Assembly: GCF_003253485.1 (NCBI RefSeq)
Contig: NZ_QKTX01000002.1
Span: forward strand, 186,001 to 250,000
Origin: Algoriphagus aquaeductus
GTDB taxonomy: Bacteria > Bacteroidota > Bacteroidia > Cytophagales > Cyclobacteriaceae
Direction: 5' to 3'
DNA: 64,000 bases
Position numbers and translations under genes: made by a program. The notes beneath the pieces are model-generated. The model ran no database searches, had not been told where the DNA came from, and was given only the letters and a program-made list of their open reading frames with translations. This document shows positions 36,013 to 44,317 of the stretch, in pieces. Position 1 is the stretch's first letter; the number at the start of each line of letters is the position of its first letter.

Positions 36013-36414
36013 ATGAAGTCTATAAAAATTTCAATTCCTTCTCTGATAGAGAACATTAAGATTATCGAAAGTTTCATTGACAATGCTAAAGAAAACTTCG
36101 AGATCAATGATGATATCTATGGGAATATTATGATTTCGGTGACGGAATGCATCAGTAATGCAATCATTCACGGAAATCAAAATGATAGAACTAAGCTGGT
36201 TCATTTGGAACTCCGGATGGAAGATGATCAGCTGAAATTTATCATAGAAGACGAAGGAGAGGGGTTTGATCTTGCGCTTTTACCGGATCCAACCGAACCT
36301 GAAAATATAGAAAAGCCTGGAGGTAGAGGGATTTTCCTAATCCGACACCTGAGTGATGAGGTAAAGTTTGAAGAAGGAGGAAAAAAAACCATTCTCTCTT
36401 TTTACATGGACTAA
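36013..36414 (+). CDS. RsbW-like anti-sigma/ATPase protein (HATPase_c_2)
   Basis: 133 aa, essentially one GHKL ATPase domain. N-box ISVTECISNAIIHGNQND (about 38-55), G1 EDEGEGFDL (about 80), and G2 GGRGIFLIRHLSDEV (about 100-114). Proteins of this type bind and phosphorylate anti-anti-sigma partners; no STAS partner or alternative sigma factor is nearby. It lies 3 bp upstream of ybeY, a conserved pairing in Cytophagales. Confidence 0.85.
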   Translation: MKSIKISIPSLIENIKIIESFIDNAKENFEINDDIYGNIMISVTECISNAIIHGNQNDRTKLVHLELRMEDDQLKFIIEDEGEGFDLALLPDPTEPENIEKPGGRGIFLIRHLSDEVKFEEGGKKTILSFYMD

Positions 36415-36417
36415 GAC

Positions 36418-36843
36418 ATGGCGATTAATTTCTTTACCGAAGACATCAAATTTGATTTGCAGCAAAAGCAAAAAAGAAAAAACTGGTTGAAACAACTTGC
36501 TCTATCCGAGAAATACAAAGTAGGCGAACTGAATTACATCTTTTGTTCCGACGAATACCTCTATCAGATCAACGTGGACTACCTCAACCATCACACATAC
36601 ACAGACATCATTACTTTCGATAATTCAGAAGAAGACTCAGTAATCGAAGGAGATATATTCATTAGCATCGATCGGGTAAAAGAAAATGCACAAAAACTTA
36701 AGCAAGAAGAATCTTCTGAATTAAGCAGAGTAATTTCTCACGGTCTGTTCCATTTGATGGGTTACAAAGACAAGACTAAGTCGGAAGCGGAAATGATGCG
36801 GAGCAAAGAATCCTTTGCAATAGAATTATTCGAAACCTTATAA
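36418..36843 (+). CDS. ybeY: Endoribonuclease YbeY
   Basis: 141 aa. YbeY matures 16S rRNA and takes part in ribosome quality control with one zinc ion. The metal motif reads ISHGLFHLMGYKDKTKSEA: the first two His are kept, but the third position of the usual HGxLHLxGYDH is replaced by the KDK sequence, as seen in other Bacteroidota. The preceding YLNHHTYTDIITFD block is family-specific. Followed at once by two parS sites and mnmG. Confidence 0.93.
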   Translation: MAINFFTEDIKFDLQQKQKRKNWLKQLALSEKYKVGELNYIFCSDEYLYQINVDYLNHHTYTDIITFDNSEEDSVIEGDIFISIDRVKENAQKLKQEESSELSRVISHGLFHLMGYKDKTKSEAEMMRSKESFAIELFETL

Positions 36844-36844
36844 A

Positions 36845-36903
36845 CGTTTCACGTGAAACAGTGAAAAACCAGGATTTGGTTTACACATGTTTCACGTGAA
36901 ACA
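36845..36903. promoter_or_regulatory. Two parS sites (ParB-binding centromere)
   Basis: The 16-mer TGTTTCACGTGAAACA at 36888-36903 matches the bacterial parS consensus TGTTNCACGTGAAACA exactly. A second copy at 36845-36860 differs only in the first base (C for T) and keeps the 14-bp palindrome. They are 43 bp apart. parS sites seed ParB loading and mark the origin-proximal part of chromosomes. parA/parB are not in this window. Confidence 0.9.
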
Positions 36904-36919
36904 TCAAAACATAAAAATC

Positions 36920-38785
36920 ATGTTTCCAAAATATGATGTGATCGTAGTTGGAGCCGGACATGCGGGCTGTGAAGCTGCACATGCAGCAGCAAAAATGGGT
37001 TCAAAGGTACTATTGTGTACCATGAACATGAATACCATTGCACAAATGTCTTGCAATCCAGCTATGGGTGGAGTGGCTAAAGGACAAATAGTGCGTGAAA
37101 TTGATGCATTAGGAGGTATGTCCGGAATTATTTCTGACAAATCCATGATTCAGTTTCGGATGCTAAACCGATCCAAAGGTCCAGCCATGTGGTCTCCAAG
37201 AACACAAAACGATCGGATGAGATTCGCCGAGGAATGGAGGCTTGCACTTGAACAAACACCCAATGTAGACTTTTGGCAGGAAATGATCAGTGGACTCTTG
37301 GTGAAGGACGGAAGAGTAAGAGGAGTAAAAACTGGAATAGGAATAGAAATCGAATCTGAATCTGTAGTATTGACCAATGGAACATTCCTAAATGGAATCA
37401 TTCATATTGGAGAAAAACAGTTTGGGGGTGGAAGGACAGGAGAGTCAGCAGCGAAAGGAATCACCGAGCAACTGGTTCAGCTTGGCTTTGAAGCAGGCCG
37501 AATGAAAACCGGAACTCCTCCAAGAGTGGATGGAAGAAGTCTGGATTACTCAAAAATGGAAGAACAACTTGGAGATGAAAATCCTGAAAAGTTTTCCTAT
37601 TTAGACCAAACACAGCCACTCCAAACTCAAAAAAGTTGCTGGATAACTTATACCAATAAAGAAGTTCATCAAACGTTAGAAACAGGATTTGATAGGTCTC
37701 CGATGTTTAATGGTCGAATTCAAGGACTCGGACCTAGATATTGTCCAAGTATTGAGGATAAAATCAATCGGTTTGCAGAGAGGGAAAGGCATCAAATCTT
37801 CGTAGAACCCGAGGGCTGGAATACAGTTGAAATTTACGTAAATGGGTTTTCCACTTCGCTTCCTGAAGACGTACAATACAAAGCATTGAGACAAATTCCA
37901 GGGTTCGAGAATGCAAAAATGTTTCGCCCTGGATATGCCATCGAATATGATTTCTTTCCGCCCACGCAACTCAAACTAACCCTTGAGACCCATCAAATAG
38001 AAAACCTATACTTTGCCGGTCAGATCAATGGTACCACCGGTTATGAAGAAGCAGCGTGTCAGGGATTGATGGCCGGAATCAATGCAAGTCTCAAGGTTCA
38101 GGACAAAGATCCATTGGTTTTACAGAGATCTCAAGCATACATTGGTGTATTAATCGACGATCTGATCAATAAAGGGACCGAAGAACCCTACCGGATGTTT
38201 ACCTCGAGAGCAGAATTCAGGCTTTTGCTTAGACAGGACAATGCGGATTTGAGATTAACAGATATAGGCCGCAAAATCGGTTTGGCAGACGAAGAAAGGC
38301 ATCAAAAGATGTTGAATAAAAAATCTGAAACAGCTAAACTGATCAATGACCTAAAGCAAAAACGATTTGCACCAGAGGAAATCAATCAAGGATTGACAGA
38401 AATTGAAACAGCTACAATCACTGAAAAGATAAGTGCAGAGAAACTTCTCAAGCGTCCTCAAGTGGGAATGGAGCAATTGAAAACAATACATGCTGACTTA
38501 AAAACCTATCTTGAAAAATATTCCAAAGAAGTACTTGAACAAGCGGAAGTACAAATCAAATATGATAGCTACCTAGACAAGGAAAAACAAATGGTAGAAA
38601 AACTGTCAAACATGGAGAATTTCAGAATACCTCCTAAGTTTGATTATTTAGCGATTACAGCACTTTCCAATGAAGCAAGACAGAAACTCAATAAGATCCG
38701 CCCTGAAACTATGGGACAAGCTTCGAGAATAAGTGGTGTTTCACCGGCCGATTTATCCATATTGACTGTCTATTTAGGAAGATAA
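36920..38785 (+). CDS. mnmG: tRNA uridine-5-carboxymethylaminomethyl modification enzyme MnmG (GidA)
   Basis: 621 aa from ATG 36920 (MFPKYDVIVVGAGHAGCEAA). A longer frame from 36887 would translate the parS site as MFHVKH and is a known kind of false start. The FAD-binding Rossmann motif VVGAGHAGCEAA, the CNPAMGGVAKGQ block (about 47-58, catalytic Cys), KTGTPPRVDGRSLDY and the C-terminal MGQASRISGVSPADLSIL are all typical. With MnmE it modifies the wobble uridine of tRNAs. Its location next to parS fits the usual origin-proximal placement of gidA. Confidence 0.97.
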   Translation: MFPKYDVIVVGAGHAGCEAAHAAAKMGSKVLLCTMNMNTIAQMSCNPAMGGVAKGQIVREIDALGGMSGIISDKSMIQFRMLNRSKGPAMWSPRTQNDRMRFAEEWRLALEQTPNVDFWQEMISGLLVKDGRVRGVKTGIGIEIESESVVLTNGTFLNGIIHIGEKQFGGGRTGESAAKGITEQLVQLGFEAGRMKTGTPPRVDGRSLDYSKMEEQLGDENPEKFSYLDQTQPLQTQKSCWITYTNKEVHQTLETGFDRSPMFNGRIQGLGPRYCPSIEDKINRFAERERHQIFVEPEGWNTVEIYVNGFSTSLPEDVQYKALRQIPGFENAKMFRPGYAIEYDFFPPTQLKLTLETHQIENLYFAGQINGTTGYEEAACQGLMAGINASLKVQDKDPLVLQRSQAYIGVLIDDLINKGTEEPYRMFTSRAEFRLLLRQDNADLRLTDIGRKIGLADEERHQKMLNKKSETAKLINDLKQKRFAPEEINQGLTEIETATITEKISAEKLLKRPQVGMEQLKTIHADLKTYLEKYSKEVLEQAEVQIKYDSYLDKEKQMVEKLSNMENFRIPPKFDYLAITALSNEARQKLNKIRPETMGQASRISGVSPADLSILTVYLGR

Positions 38786-38786
38786 A

Positions 38787-39680
38787 ATGCCCGAAAGATT
38801 AACCAAATGCCCACTCTGTAAAAGTGGGCATTTTCTTAACCACATAGAACTTACGGATTTCGCAGTGAGTCAAGAATCATTTCTCCTTTCAAAATGCAAG
38901 GATTGCCAACTACTGTTTACCAATCCAAGACCAACAATGGAGGAAATAGCTCCCTACTATGATTTTGCCGAATACTATTCCCATCAGGATAAATCCCAAA
39001 ACCTTACCCAGTGGATATACCAACTAGTCAGAAACTACAGCATCTCCAAAAAAGTAGATCTGATTGGGAAATTTATAGAAGAAGGAAAACTATTGGATTA
39101 TGGCTGCGGAACAGGTGAGTTTTTGATGGAAGCAAAGATCAATCTCTGGAAAGTCAGCGGTATAGAGCCCAATGACAAAGCCAGATCCAAAGCAAACCAA
39201 AAACTTGGAGACAGAGTACTGGCTTCAATTGATGAGCTAAAGAAAGAAAGCACCTATGATGTCATTACCCTTTTCCATGTTTTGGAGCACATTCATGATT
39301 TAAGAAAAACCACCAAAAAACTATTAAATCATTTAAAATCAAATGGTTACATTATCATAGCAGTACCAAATCATCAATCCTGGGACGGAAAATACTACGG
39401 AAAACATTGGGCTGGTTGGGACGTACCCAGACATCTCTACCACTTTGATATGAACACGATGGAGAGATTTACAGAAGAATTCGATCTGAATCTGATAGAA
39501 ATCAAACCCATGTATTTTGATGCATATTACGTTAGTCTCCTGTCCGAAAAATATAAAAATCAAAAAGCAGGACTACTACCAACCTACCTAAGAGCCTTTA
39601 AAAACGGTTGGAAATCAAACGCAAATGCCGAAAAACCAGGAACCTATTCCAGCAACATATTTATATTTCAAAAAAAGTGA
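38787..39680 (+). CDS. SAM-dependent methyltransferase with N-terminal zinc ribbon
   Basis: 297 aa. An N-terminal CPLC...CKDC pair (residues about 8-11 and 37-40) forms a zinc ribbon, followed by FTNPRP and the class I methyltransferase motif LLDYGCGTGEFL (about 102-113). The post-motif DVITLFHVLEHIHD is typical of Methyltransf_23 proteins. Starts 1 bp after mnmG and overlaps the next gene by 4 bp (GTGA). Substrate unknown; relatives act on glycans or small metabolites. Confidence 0.87.
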   Translation: MPERLTKCPLCKSGHFLNHIELTDFAVSQESFLLSKCKDCQLLFTNPRPTMEEIAPYYDFAEYYSHQDKSQNLTQWIYQLVRNYSISKKVDLIGKFIEEGKLLDYGCGTGEFLMEAKINLWKVSGIEPNDKARSKANQKLGDRVLASIDELKKESTYDVITLFHVLEHIHDLRKTTKKLLNHLKSNGYIIIAVPNHQSWDGKYYGKHWAGWDVPRHLYHFDMNTMERFTEEFDLNLIEIKPMYFDAYYVSLLSEKYKNQKAGLLPTYLRAFKNGWKSNANAEKPGTYSSNIFIFQKK

Positions 39681-41356
39681 TTTCATTACGGAAAATAATT
39701 TTTGCATTAACACTTTTAATTCTGCTTGGATCCTGTGCTAAACAGAGTTCTCCGACAGGAGGTCCAAGAGATGAGACTCCTCCCACACTTTTAGAGTCAG
39801 ATCCTAAAGATCAATCGCTCAACACTAAACCTGAGCAAATCAAACTGACATTTGACGAATATGTCGCTTTAGAAAACGCTTCTAAAGGAGTCGTGATTAC
39901 GCCAAGAATCAATAAGGACCAAGTCGAATTTTCTTCCATCAAAAACAGCATAATAGTCAAGCTTAACCAGGAATTGGAAGACAGCACAACCTATGTATTT
40001 GACTTTCAAAAAGCAGTGGTGGATCTCTCAGAGAAGAATCCTGCAGAAAATCTTAAAATCGTATTCTCTACAGGTAATTCAATAGACAGCTTAAACTTCT
40101 CAGGAAAAATCAATTTCTACTACCCGGAGAATAAAGAAGACTATAAAAATGTATTGGTTGGATTGTATCCTGTCAATGATACTACGGATGTTTTCACCGC
40201 TCCTCCCTATTACCTGAGTCAAGTAGATACAGCTGGCAATTTCAAAATTACCAATATAAAAAACGGATCATATAGAGGATATGCCTGGAGAGATGCCAAT
40301 GGAAGTTTGAAAGCAGAATTTAAGTCAGAGGATCACGACTTTATTCTAGATACTATAGATATCAATTCAAATGTGGAAAACGTGCAATTCAACCTTTCAA
40401 AAGCCGATTTGACACCCATCAGAATCCTTCGTTCTTCAGGATTCGGACAAAATTTTGACCTTATTTTGAACAGAAATCCCATCCAAACCACAGTTAAAAA
40501 TGAGGAACTTGGACAAGAATACTTTTATGTGAATTCAGATAAACGAATCAGAATCTATCCCAAATCCCCAAAAACAGACAGCATTCCATTTCAATTAAGT
40601 CTTTTAGACTCGGTTGGGTTTACGAAAGACACCACTATTTGGGCGAAGTTTCAAGCCTCCGAAAGAAGACCCGAAAAACTCGAAATCACACCCAACTCTG
40701 GTAAAAACTTCTTTCAAAACCTGGACGTTGAATTGAAATTCAATAAGCCCGTTACCTCAATCAAATTGGATTCGCTGTATATCCAATACGATTCAGCAGC
40801 ATTTATTCCTATAAGGAGCGAGATGATGTTCTTCACGGATTCAAGCAGGAGAGACCTGCTAAATATCAGAGTGGCCATTCCAGATTCATTACAAAAAGAA
40901 ATATTCACACTAAAAGCCTCTGATTCTACTTTCACAGATATCGAAGGACAGCTCAATGAAAAGCCTGTTTCAGCCAACTACAGAAAATTAAAGAGAGAAG
41001 GGCTCGCAGACGAAATTAAAGGAAATATAGAAGGTTCAAAACCACCTTATATTGTACAACTGATTGACAGCAAAGGTGAAGTAGTGAATGAACTTTTCAT
41101 TGAAAGGGGTAATCAGTTTTCCTTTAAACTGATAGAACCGGGAACGTTCAAACTCCGGGTAATTGAAGATACTAACGGCAATAAACGATGGGATCCATCC
41201 AATTTTACCCAGAAAAGACAAGCTGAACGAGTCTTTTATTTTGTAGGAGAGGAAAACAAAAAGGAAATTATCGTCAGAGGTGGATGGACATTGGAAGACC
41301 AAAATATCAAAGCAACACCACCAACAGGAATAAAAAGAACTGTGGAAAACCCATAA
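39677..41356 (+). CDS. Ig-like (Big_5) surface lipoprotein
   Basis: About 559 aa from GTG 39677, which overlaps the methyltransferase stop as GTGA and gives a good lipoprotein signal (ISLRKIIFALTLLILLGSC with lipobox LGSC). The first domain (about 25-125), DETPPTLLESDPKDQSLN and IKLTFDEYVALENASKGVVI, is the Ig-like Big_5/SbsA type. A prealbumin-like segment (ITNIKNGSYRGYAWRDANGS) and a second similar tail segment (LRVIEDTNGNKRWDPSNF) follow. The family is widespread in Bacteroidota, function unknown. Ends inside the DnaA-box cluster. Confidence 0.85.
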   Translation: MISLRKIIFALTLLILLGSCAKQSSPTGGPRDETPPTLLESDPKDQSLNTKPEQIKLTFDEYVALENASKGVVITPRINKDQVEFSSIKNSIIVKLNQELEDSTTYVFDFQKAVVDLSEKNPAENLKIVFSTGNSIDSLNFSGKINFYYPENKEDYKNVLVGLYPVNDTTDVFTAPPYYLSQVDTAGNFKITNIKNGSYRGYAWRDANGSLKAEFKSEDHDFILDTIDINSNVENVQFNLSKADLTPIRILRSSGFGQNFDLILNRNPIQTTVKNEELGQEYFYVNSDKRIRIYPKSPKTDSIPFQLSLLDSVGFTKDTTIWAKFQASERRPEKLEITPNSGKNFFQNLDVELKFNKPVTSIKLDSLYIQYDSAAFIPIRSEMMFFTDSSRRDLLNIRVAIPDSLQKEIFTLKASDSTFTDIEGQLNEKPVSANYRKLKREGLADEIKGNIEGSKPPYIVQLIDSKGEVVNELFIERGNQFSFKLIEPGTFKLRVIEDTNGNKRWDPSNFTQKRQAERVFYFVGEENKKEIIVRGGWTLEDQNIKATPPTGIKRTVENP

Positions 41357-41745
41357 ATAGCTGTGTAAAACTGAGGAATAAATGTTTCAATTTGACAGCT
41401 TATCCACTGAACCAAGCCAACTCATTGCCGAAAAGAAAATTATCGGGGATAACCCCATAATTATCCACCATGCCCAACAAAGTTTTCAACAGCGAATTTA
41501 CCCCCATATACTATTCAAGCATTCATCCACAGAAAATTTGAATCGAAAGTAACTTCAACAGATCCAGTAACTTGAAAGTGGAAAACTAGTACATAACCTG
41601 TGGAACCCCTATTGATAATACCAGAACAACTGTGACTAAAAAAATCAAATCACTTTGTCCACAAATCCACACCCTTAATAACCTTATTAGATTTTTTTAA
41701 TTAAATAAACTAATAGAAATATAGAGTCGTGGATTCTGTGGAAAA
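41341..41745. other. Candidate replication origin (DnaA-box cluster with AT-rich block)
   Basis: This 453-bp gene-free region (41357-41809) and the last codons before it hold six 9-mers within one mismatch of the DnaA box TTATCCACA. They are TTTTCCACA (minus, 41341-41349), TTATCCACT (41400), TTATCCACC (41461), TCATCCACA (41523), TTGTCCACA (41655) and TTTTCCACA (minus, 41737-41745). By my hand estimate about 0.1 would be expected by chance in 405 bp. The block 41672-41725 is almost pure A/T, a plausible unwinding element, flanked by the last two boxes. GGGGATAACCCC (41447-41458) can form a small hairpin. parS lies 4.5 kb away. Confidence 0.7.
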
Positions 41746-41809
41746 CATGGGTTGTGATTCCGTTTAGCTTTTGGTAATATTAGAAAGCTTAAACCCAAAA
41801 AAATCAACC

Positions 41810-43558
41810 ATGGAACTTACAAGGCTCTTTGATCTCATTCCTTACCAAATCGCCAAGTACAACAAGGAGGTAGCTTTTGCAAGGAAGGAAAACGGGATTT
41901 GGAAAACTTATTCCTCCCAGAATCTAAAAAAAATTGTCGATAATCTCAGTTTGGCATTTTTAAATCAAGGAGTGACAGAAGGCGATAAAGTTGCCATTAT
42001 TTCTGAAAACAGACCGGAATGGAATTTCATCGATTTGGCTTTGCAACAAATCGGAGCCATCTCTGTGCCGATGTATCCTACCATTACCTCGGAGGATTAT
42101 GCTTACATCTTTGATCATGCAGAGGTCAAGATGATTTTTGTCGGCGATCAGGTGATTTATGACAAAGCTGCTCAAGTGGCTGAAAACCGCAAAATCTATT
42201 CTTTTGACCGTTTGGATGGAGTGGAACATTGGTCCGCTCTGGAAGAGAAGGGCGAATCAGGAGATTTGGATGCTTTAGAAGCATCCAAAGCTAAAGTACG
42301 TCCTGAAGATCTTTTTACGATCATCTATACTTCAGGGACCACAGGAAAACCGAAAGGAGTCATGCTGACTCACTCTAATGTCCTTTCTAACCTGATCTCC
42401 GTATCCCATATCATGTCGCCTCCTCCGGGAAGTTCAAAAGTCTTGAGTTTTTTGCCTCTTTGTCATATTTATGAACGAACGGCCTCCTTCTGCTTTATCT
42501 ATTTGGGTTTCTCGGTCTACTATGCCGAAAACATGGAAAAAATCGGAGAAAATCTAAAAGAAGTTCAGCCCCATGTTTTCAATACGGTTCCGCGACTTTT
42601 GGAGAAGGTCTATGACAAAATTGTGGCTAAAGGATATGAACTCACCGGAATTAAGAAAATGCTCTTTTTCTGGGCGCTTAATTTGGGTTTGAAGTACGAT
42701 CCGGGAGCTGATATGGGGGGGTGGTATAATTTTCAGTTGAAACTGGCCAATAAGCTCATTTTCTCGAAATGGAGAGAAGCCTTAGGCGGCAATGTAATGC
42801 AGATCAATTCGGGAGCCTCAGCCCTGCAGCCACGCCTTGCCAGAGTATTTTGGGCTGCAGGTATCAAAGTTTGTGAAGGATATGGACTGACAGAAACTTC
42901 ACCAGTCGTGACGGCATCTATTGGGACAAAAGAAGAAATCCGAATTGGGTACGTAGGAAAGATCGTAAAAGATGTTCAGGTAAAAATCGCGGAAGACGGC
43001 GAAATTCTGGTCAAAGGGCCCAATGTGATGCAAGGGTACTACCGAGAGCCTGAGATGACCGCAGAGGTACTTAAAAACGGCTGGTTTCACACAGGAGATA
43101 TCGGGGAGCTGGATGGAGAGTATCTCAAAATCACGGATCGCAAAAAAGAGATGTTTAAAACCTCCGGAGGGAAATACATTGCTCCACAGGTAATGGAAAA
43201 TAAATTCAAGGAGTCGCTGCTTATCGAACAACTGATTGTAGTGGGTGACGGGCGTAATTTTCCGGCTGCATTGATCGTTCCCAGTTTTGATGGATTGAGG
43301 GAATATTGCAAGCGAAAGGATATTCCTTATACTTCTGATGCAGAAATGGTCAATAAGCCTGAGATCAAAGAAAAGTATCAAGCCGAGGTCGATTCATACA
43401 ACAAGTATTTTGGAAAATGGGAGCAGATCAAGCGATTCACCCTCTTGGATAAACCTTGGGGAATTGATTCAGGTGAGCTTACTCCTACCATGAAATTGAA
43501 GCGAAAAATCATCACTCAAAAATATCAGCGGCAGATCGATGAAATATACCAGGCTTAA
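41810..43558 (+). CDS. Long-chain fatty acid-CoA ligase
   Basis: 582 aa from ATG 41810 (MELTRLFDLIPYQ); an in-frame start at 41771 is less likely. Adenylate-forming enzyme: P-loop-like IIYTSGTTGKPKGVMLTHSN (about 176-195), GYGLTETSPVVT (about 362), TGDIGELDGEYLKITDRKKE (about 425-444). It activates fatty acids for the beta-oxidation genes that follow. Its stop lies in the loop of a strong terminator, so the downstream operon has its own promoter. Confidence 0.93.
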   Translation: MELTRLFDLIPYQIAKYNKEVAFARKENGIWKTYSSQNLKKIVDNLSLAFLNQGVTEGDKVAIISENRPEWNFIDLALQQIGAISVPMYPTITSEDYAYIFDHAEVKMIFVGDQVIYDKAAQVAENRKIYSFDRLDGVEHWSALEEKGESGDLDALEASKAKVRPEDLFTIIYTSGTTGKPKGVMLTHSNVLSNLISVSHIMSPPPGSSKVLSFLPLCHIYERTASFCFIYLGFSVYYAENMEKIGENLKEVQPHVFNTVPRLLEKVYDKIVAKGYELTGIKKMLFFWALNLGLKYDPGADMGGWYNFQLKLANKLIFSKWREALGGNVMQINSGASALQPRLARVFWAAGIKVCEGYGLTETSPVVTASIGTKEEIRIGYVGKIVKDVQVKIAEDGEILVKGPNVMQGYYREPEMTAEVLKNGWFHTGDIGELDGEYLKITDRKKEMFKTSGGKYIAPQVMENKFKESLLIEQLIVVGDGRNFPAALIVPSFDGLREYCKRKDIPYTSDAEMVNKPEIKEKYQAEVDSYNKYFGKWEQIKRFTLLDKPWGIDSGELTPTMKLKRKIITQKYQRQIDEIYQA

Positions 43559-43573
43559 TTGCCTGGTTTTTTT
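43548..43573 (+). terminator. Terminator overlapping the ligase stop codon
   Basis: ACCAGGC (43548-43554), loop TTAATT containing the TAA stop, GCCTGGT (43561-43567), then a T run to 43573. Confidence 0.9.
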
Positions 43574-43724
43574 GTGATTACTTTAAAATCATAAAAAAAT
43601 CTAACCAAAATTTATTTCTGGATTTCTGTAAGTTCTTCAATTTTTATTCCGATTGGAAGTATGAAATAGTCTTTTATCAAATTTATATTTTATCTATTGG
43701 TCCTATTGCCATTTTTAATTTGTG

Positions 43725-43764
43725 ATGCATGCATAACTTTTTTAAAAAATAGTATGCATGCATA
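43725..43764 (+). promoter_or_regulatory. Paired ATGCATGCAT palindromes, likely MarR operator
   Basis: ATGCATGCAT occurs at 43725-43734 and again at 43754-43763 (the second extended to TATGCATGCATA, a perfect 12-bp palindrome), 29 bp centre to centre, about three helical turns. They lie 47-86 bp upstream of the MarR gene, where an autoregulatory operator is expected. That the MarR protein binds here is inference. Confidence 0.65.
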
Positions 43765-43810
43765 CAAAATTTCTCTAACTTAGAACTCGCCATTTTTCGA
43801 GTAGAGGTTC

Positions 43811-44272
43811 ATGAAAAGAGAAGAAACAGTCGATTATCATATCAAAAGTGCCTGGCATGCAATTTCCCGCATGTACAATCAGCAAGCTGCCGAGGAGGGA
43901 TTTACCACGGCAATAGGATTTGTCTTGATCAATATCAATTCGAAAGAAGGAACTCCAGCTACTAAAATTGCTCCCTTGATAGGATTGGAGACCCGAAGTC
44001 TCACCAGAATGCTGAAGACCATGGAGGAAAAGGGCTTGATTTTCAAAAAAGCCGATCCGGTGGACAAACGATCCGTGAGGATTTTTCTCACAGCCGAAGG
44101 CAAGCGGAAAAAAGAAATCTCGATCCAGACCATCATGACGTTTAATCTAAGAGTGCGGGAAGTGGTAAGTGAAGCCGAATTGGAAGTCTTTTTTGGAGTC
44201 TTTTCCAAAATCCAATCGGTGATCGACCAGGTTCAGATCAATGAGATCAACAAGCCCATATTTGAAATATAA
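43811..44272 (+). CDS. MarR-family transcriptional regulator
   Basis: 153 aa. Winged helix-turn-helix with ATKIAPLIGLETRSLTRMLK (recognition region, about 55-74), MEEKGLIFKKADPVDKRSVR (wing, about 76-95) and a C-terminal dimerisation helix. It heads the beta-oxidation operon, 46 bp upstream of the multifunctional dehydrogenase gene, and probably represses it until acyl-CoA binds. Paired palindromes upstream are candidate sites. Confidence 0.9.
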   Translation: MKREETVDYHIKSAWHAISRMYNQQAAEEGFTTAIGFVLININSKEGTPATKIAPLIGLETRSLTRMLKTMEEKGLIFKKADPVDKRSVRIFLTAEGKRKKEISIQTIMTFNLRVREVVSEAELEVFFGVFSKIQSVIDQVQINEINKPIFEI

Positions 44273-44317
44273 ACCCAATCCCAGTACAGGATTTTAACTA
44301 CCAAAAAACCCAAAAAA

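Noticed and set aside
36887..36919. Longer mnmG start giving an MFHVKHQNIKI extension
   Set aside because: The extension is a translation of the parS site; the second ATG at 36920 starts the conserved MnmG N-terminus.
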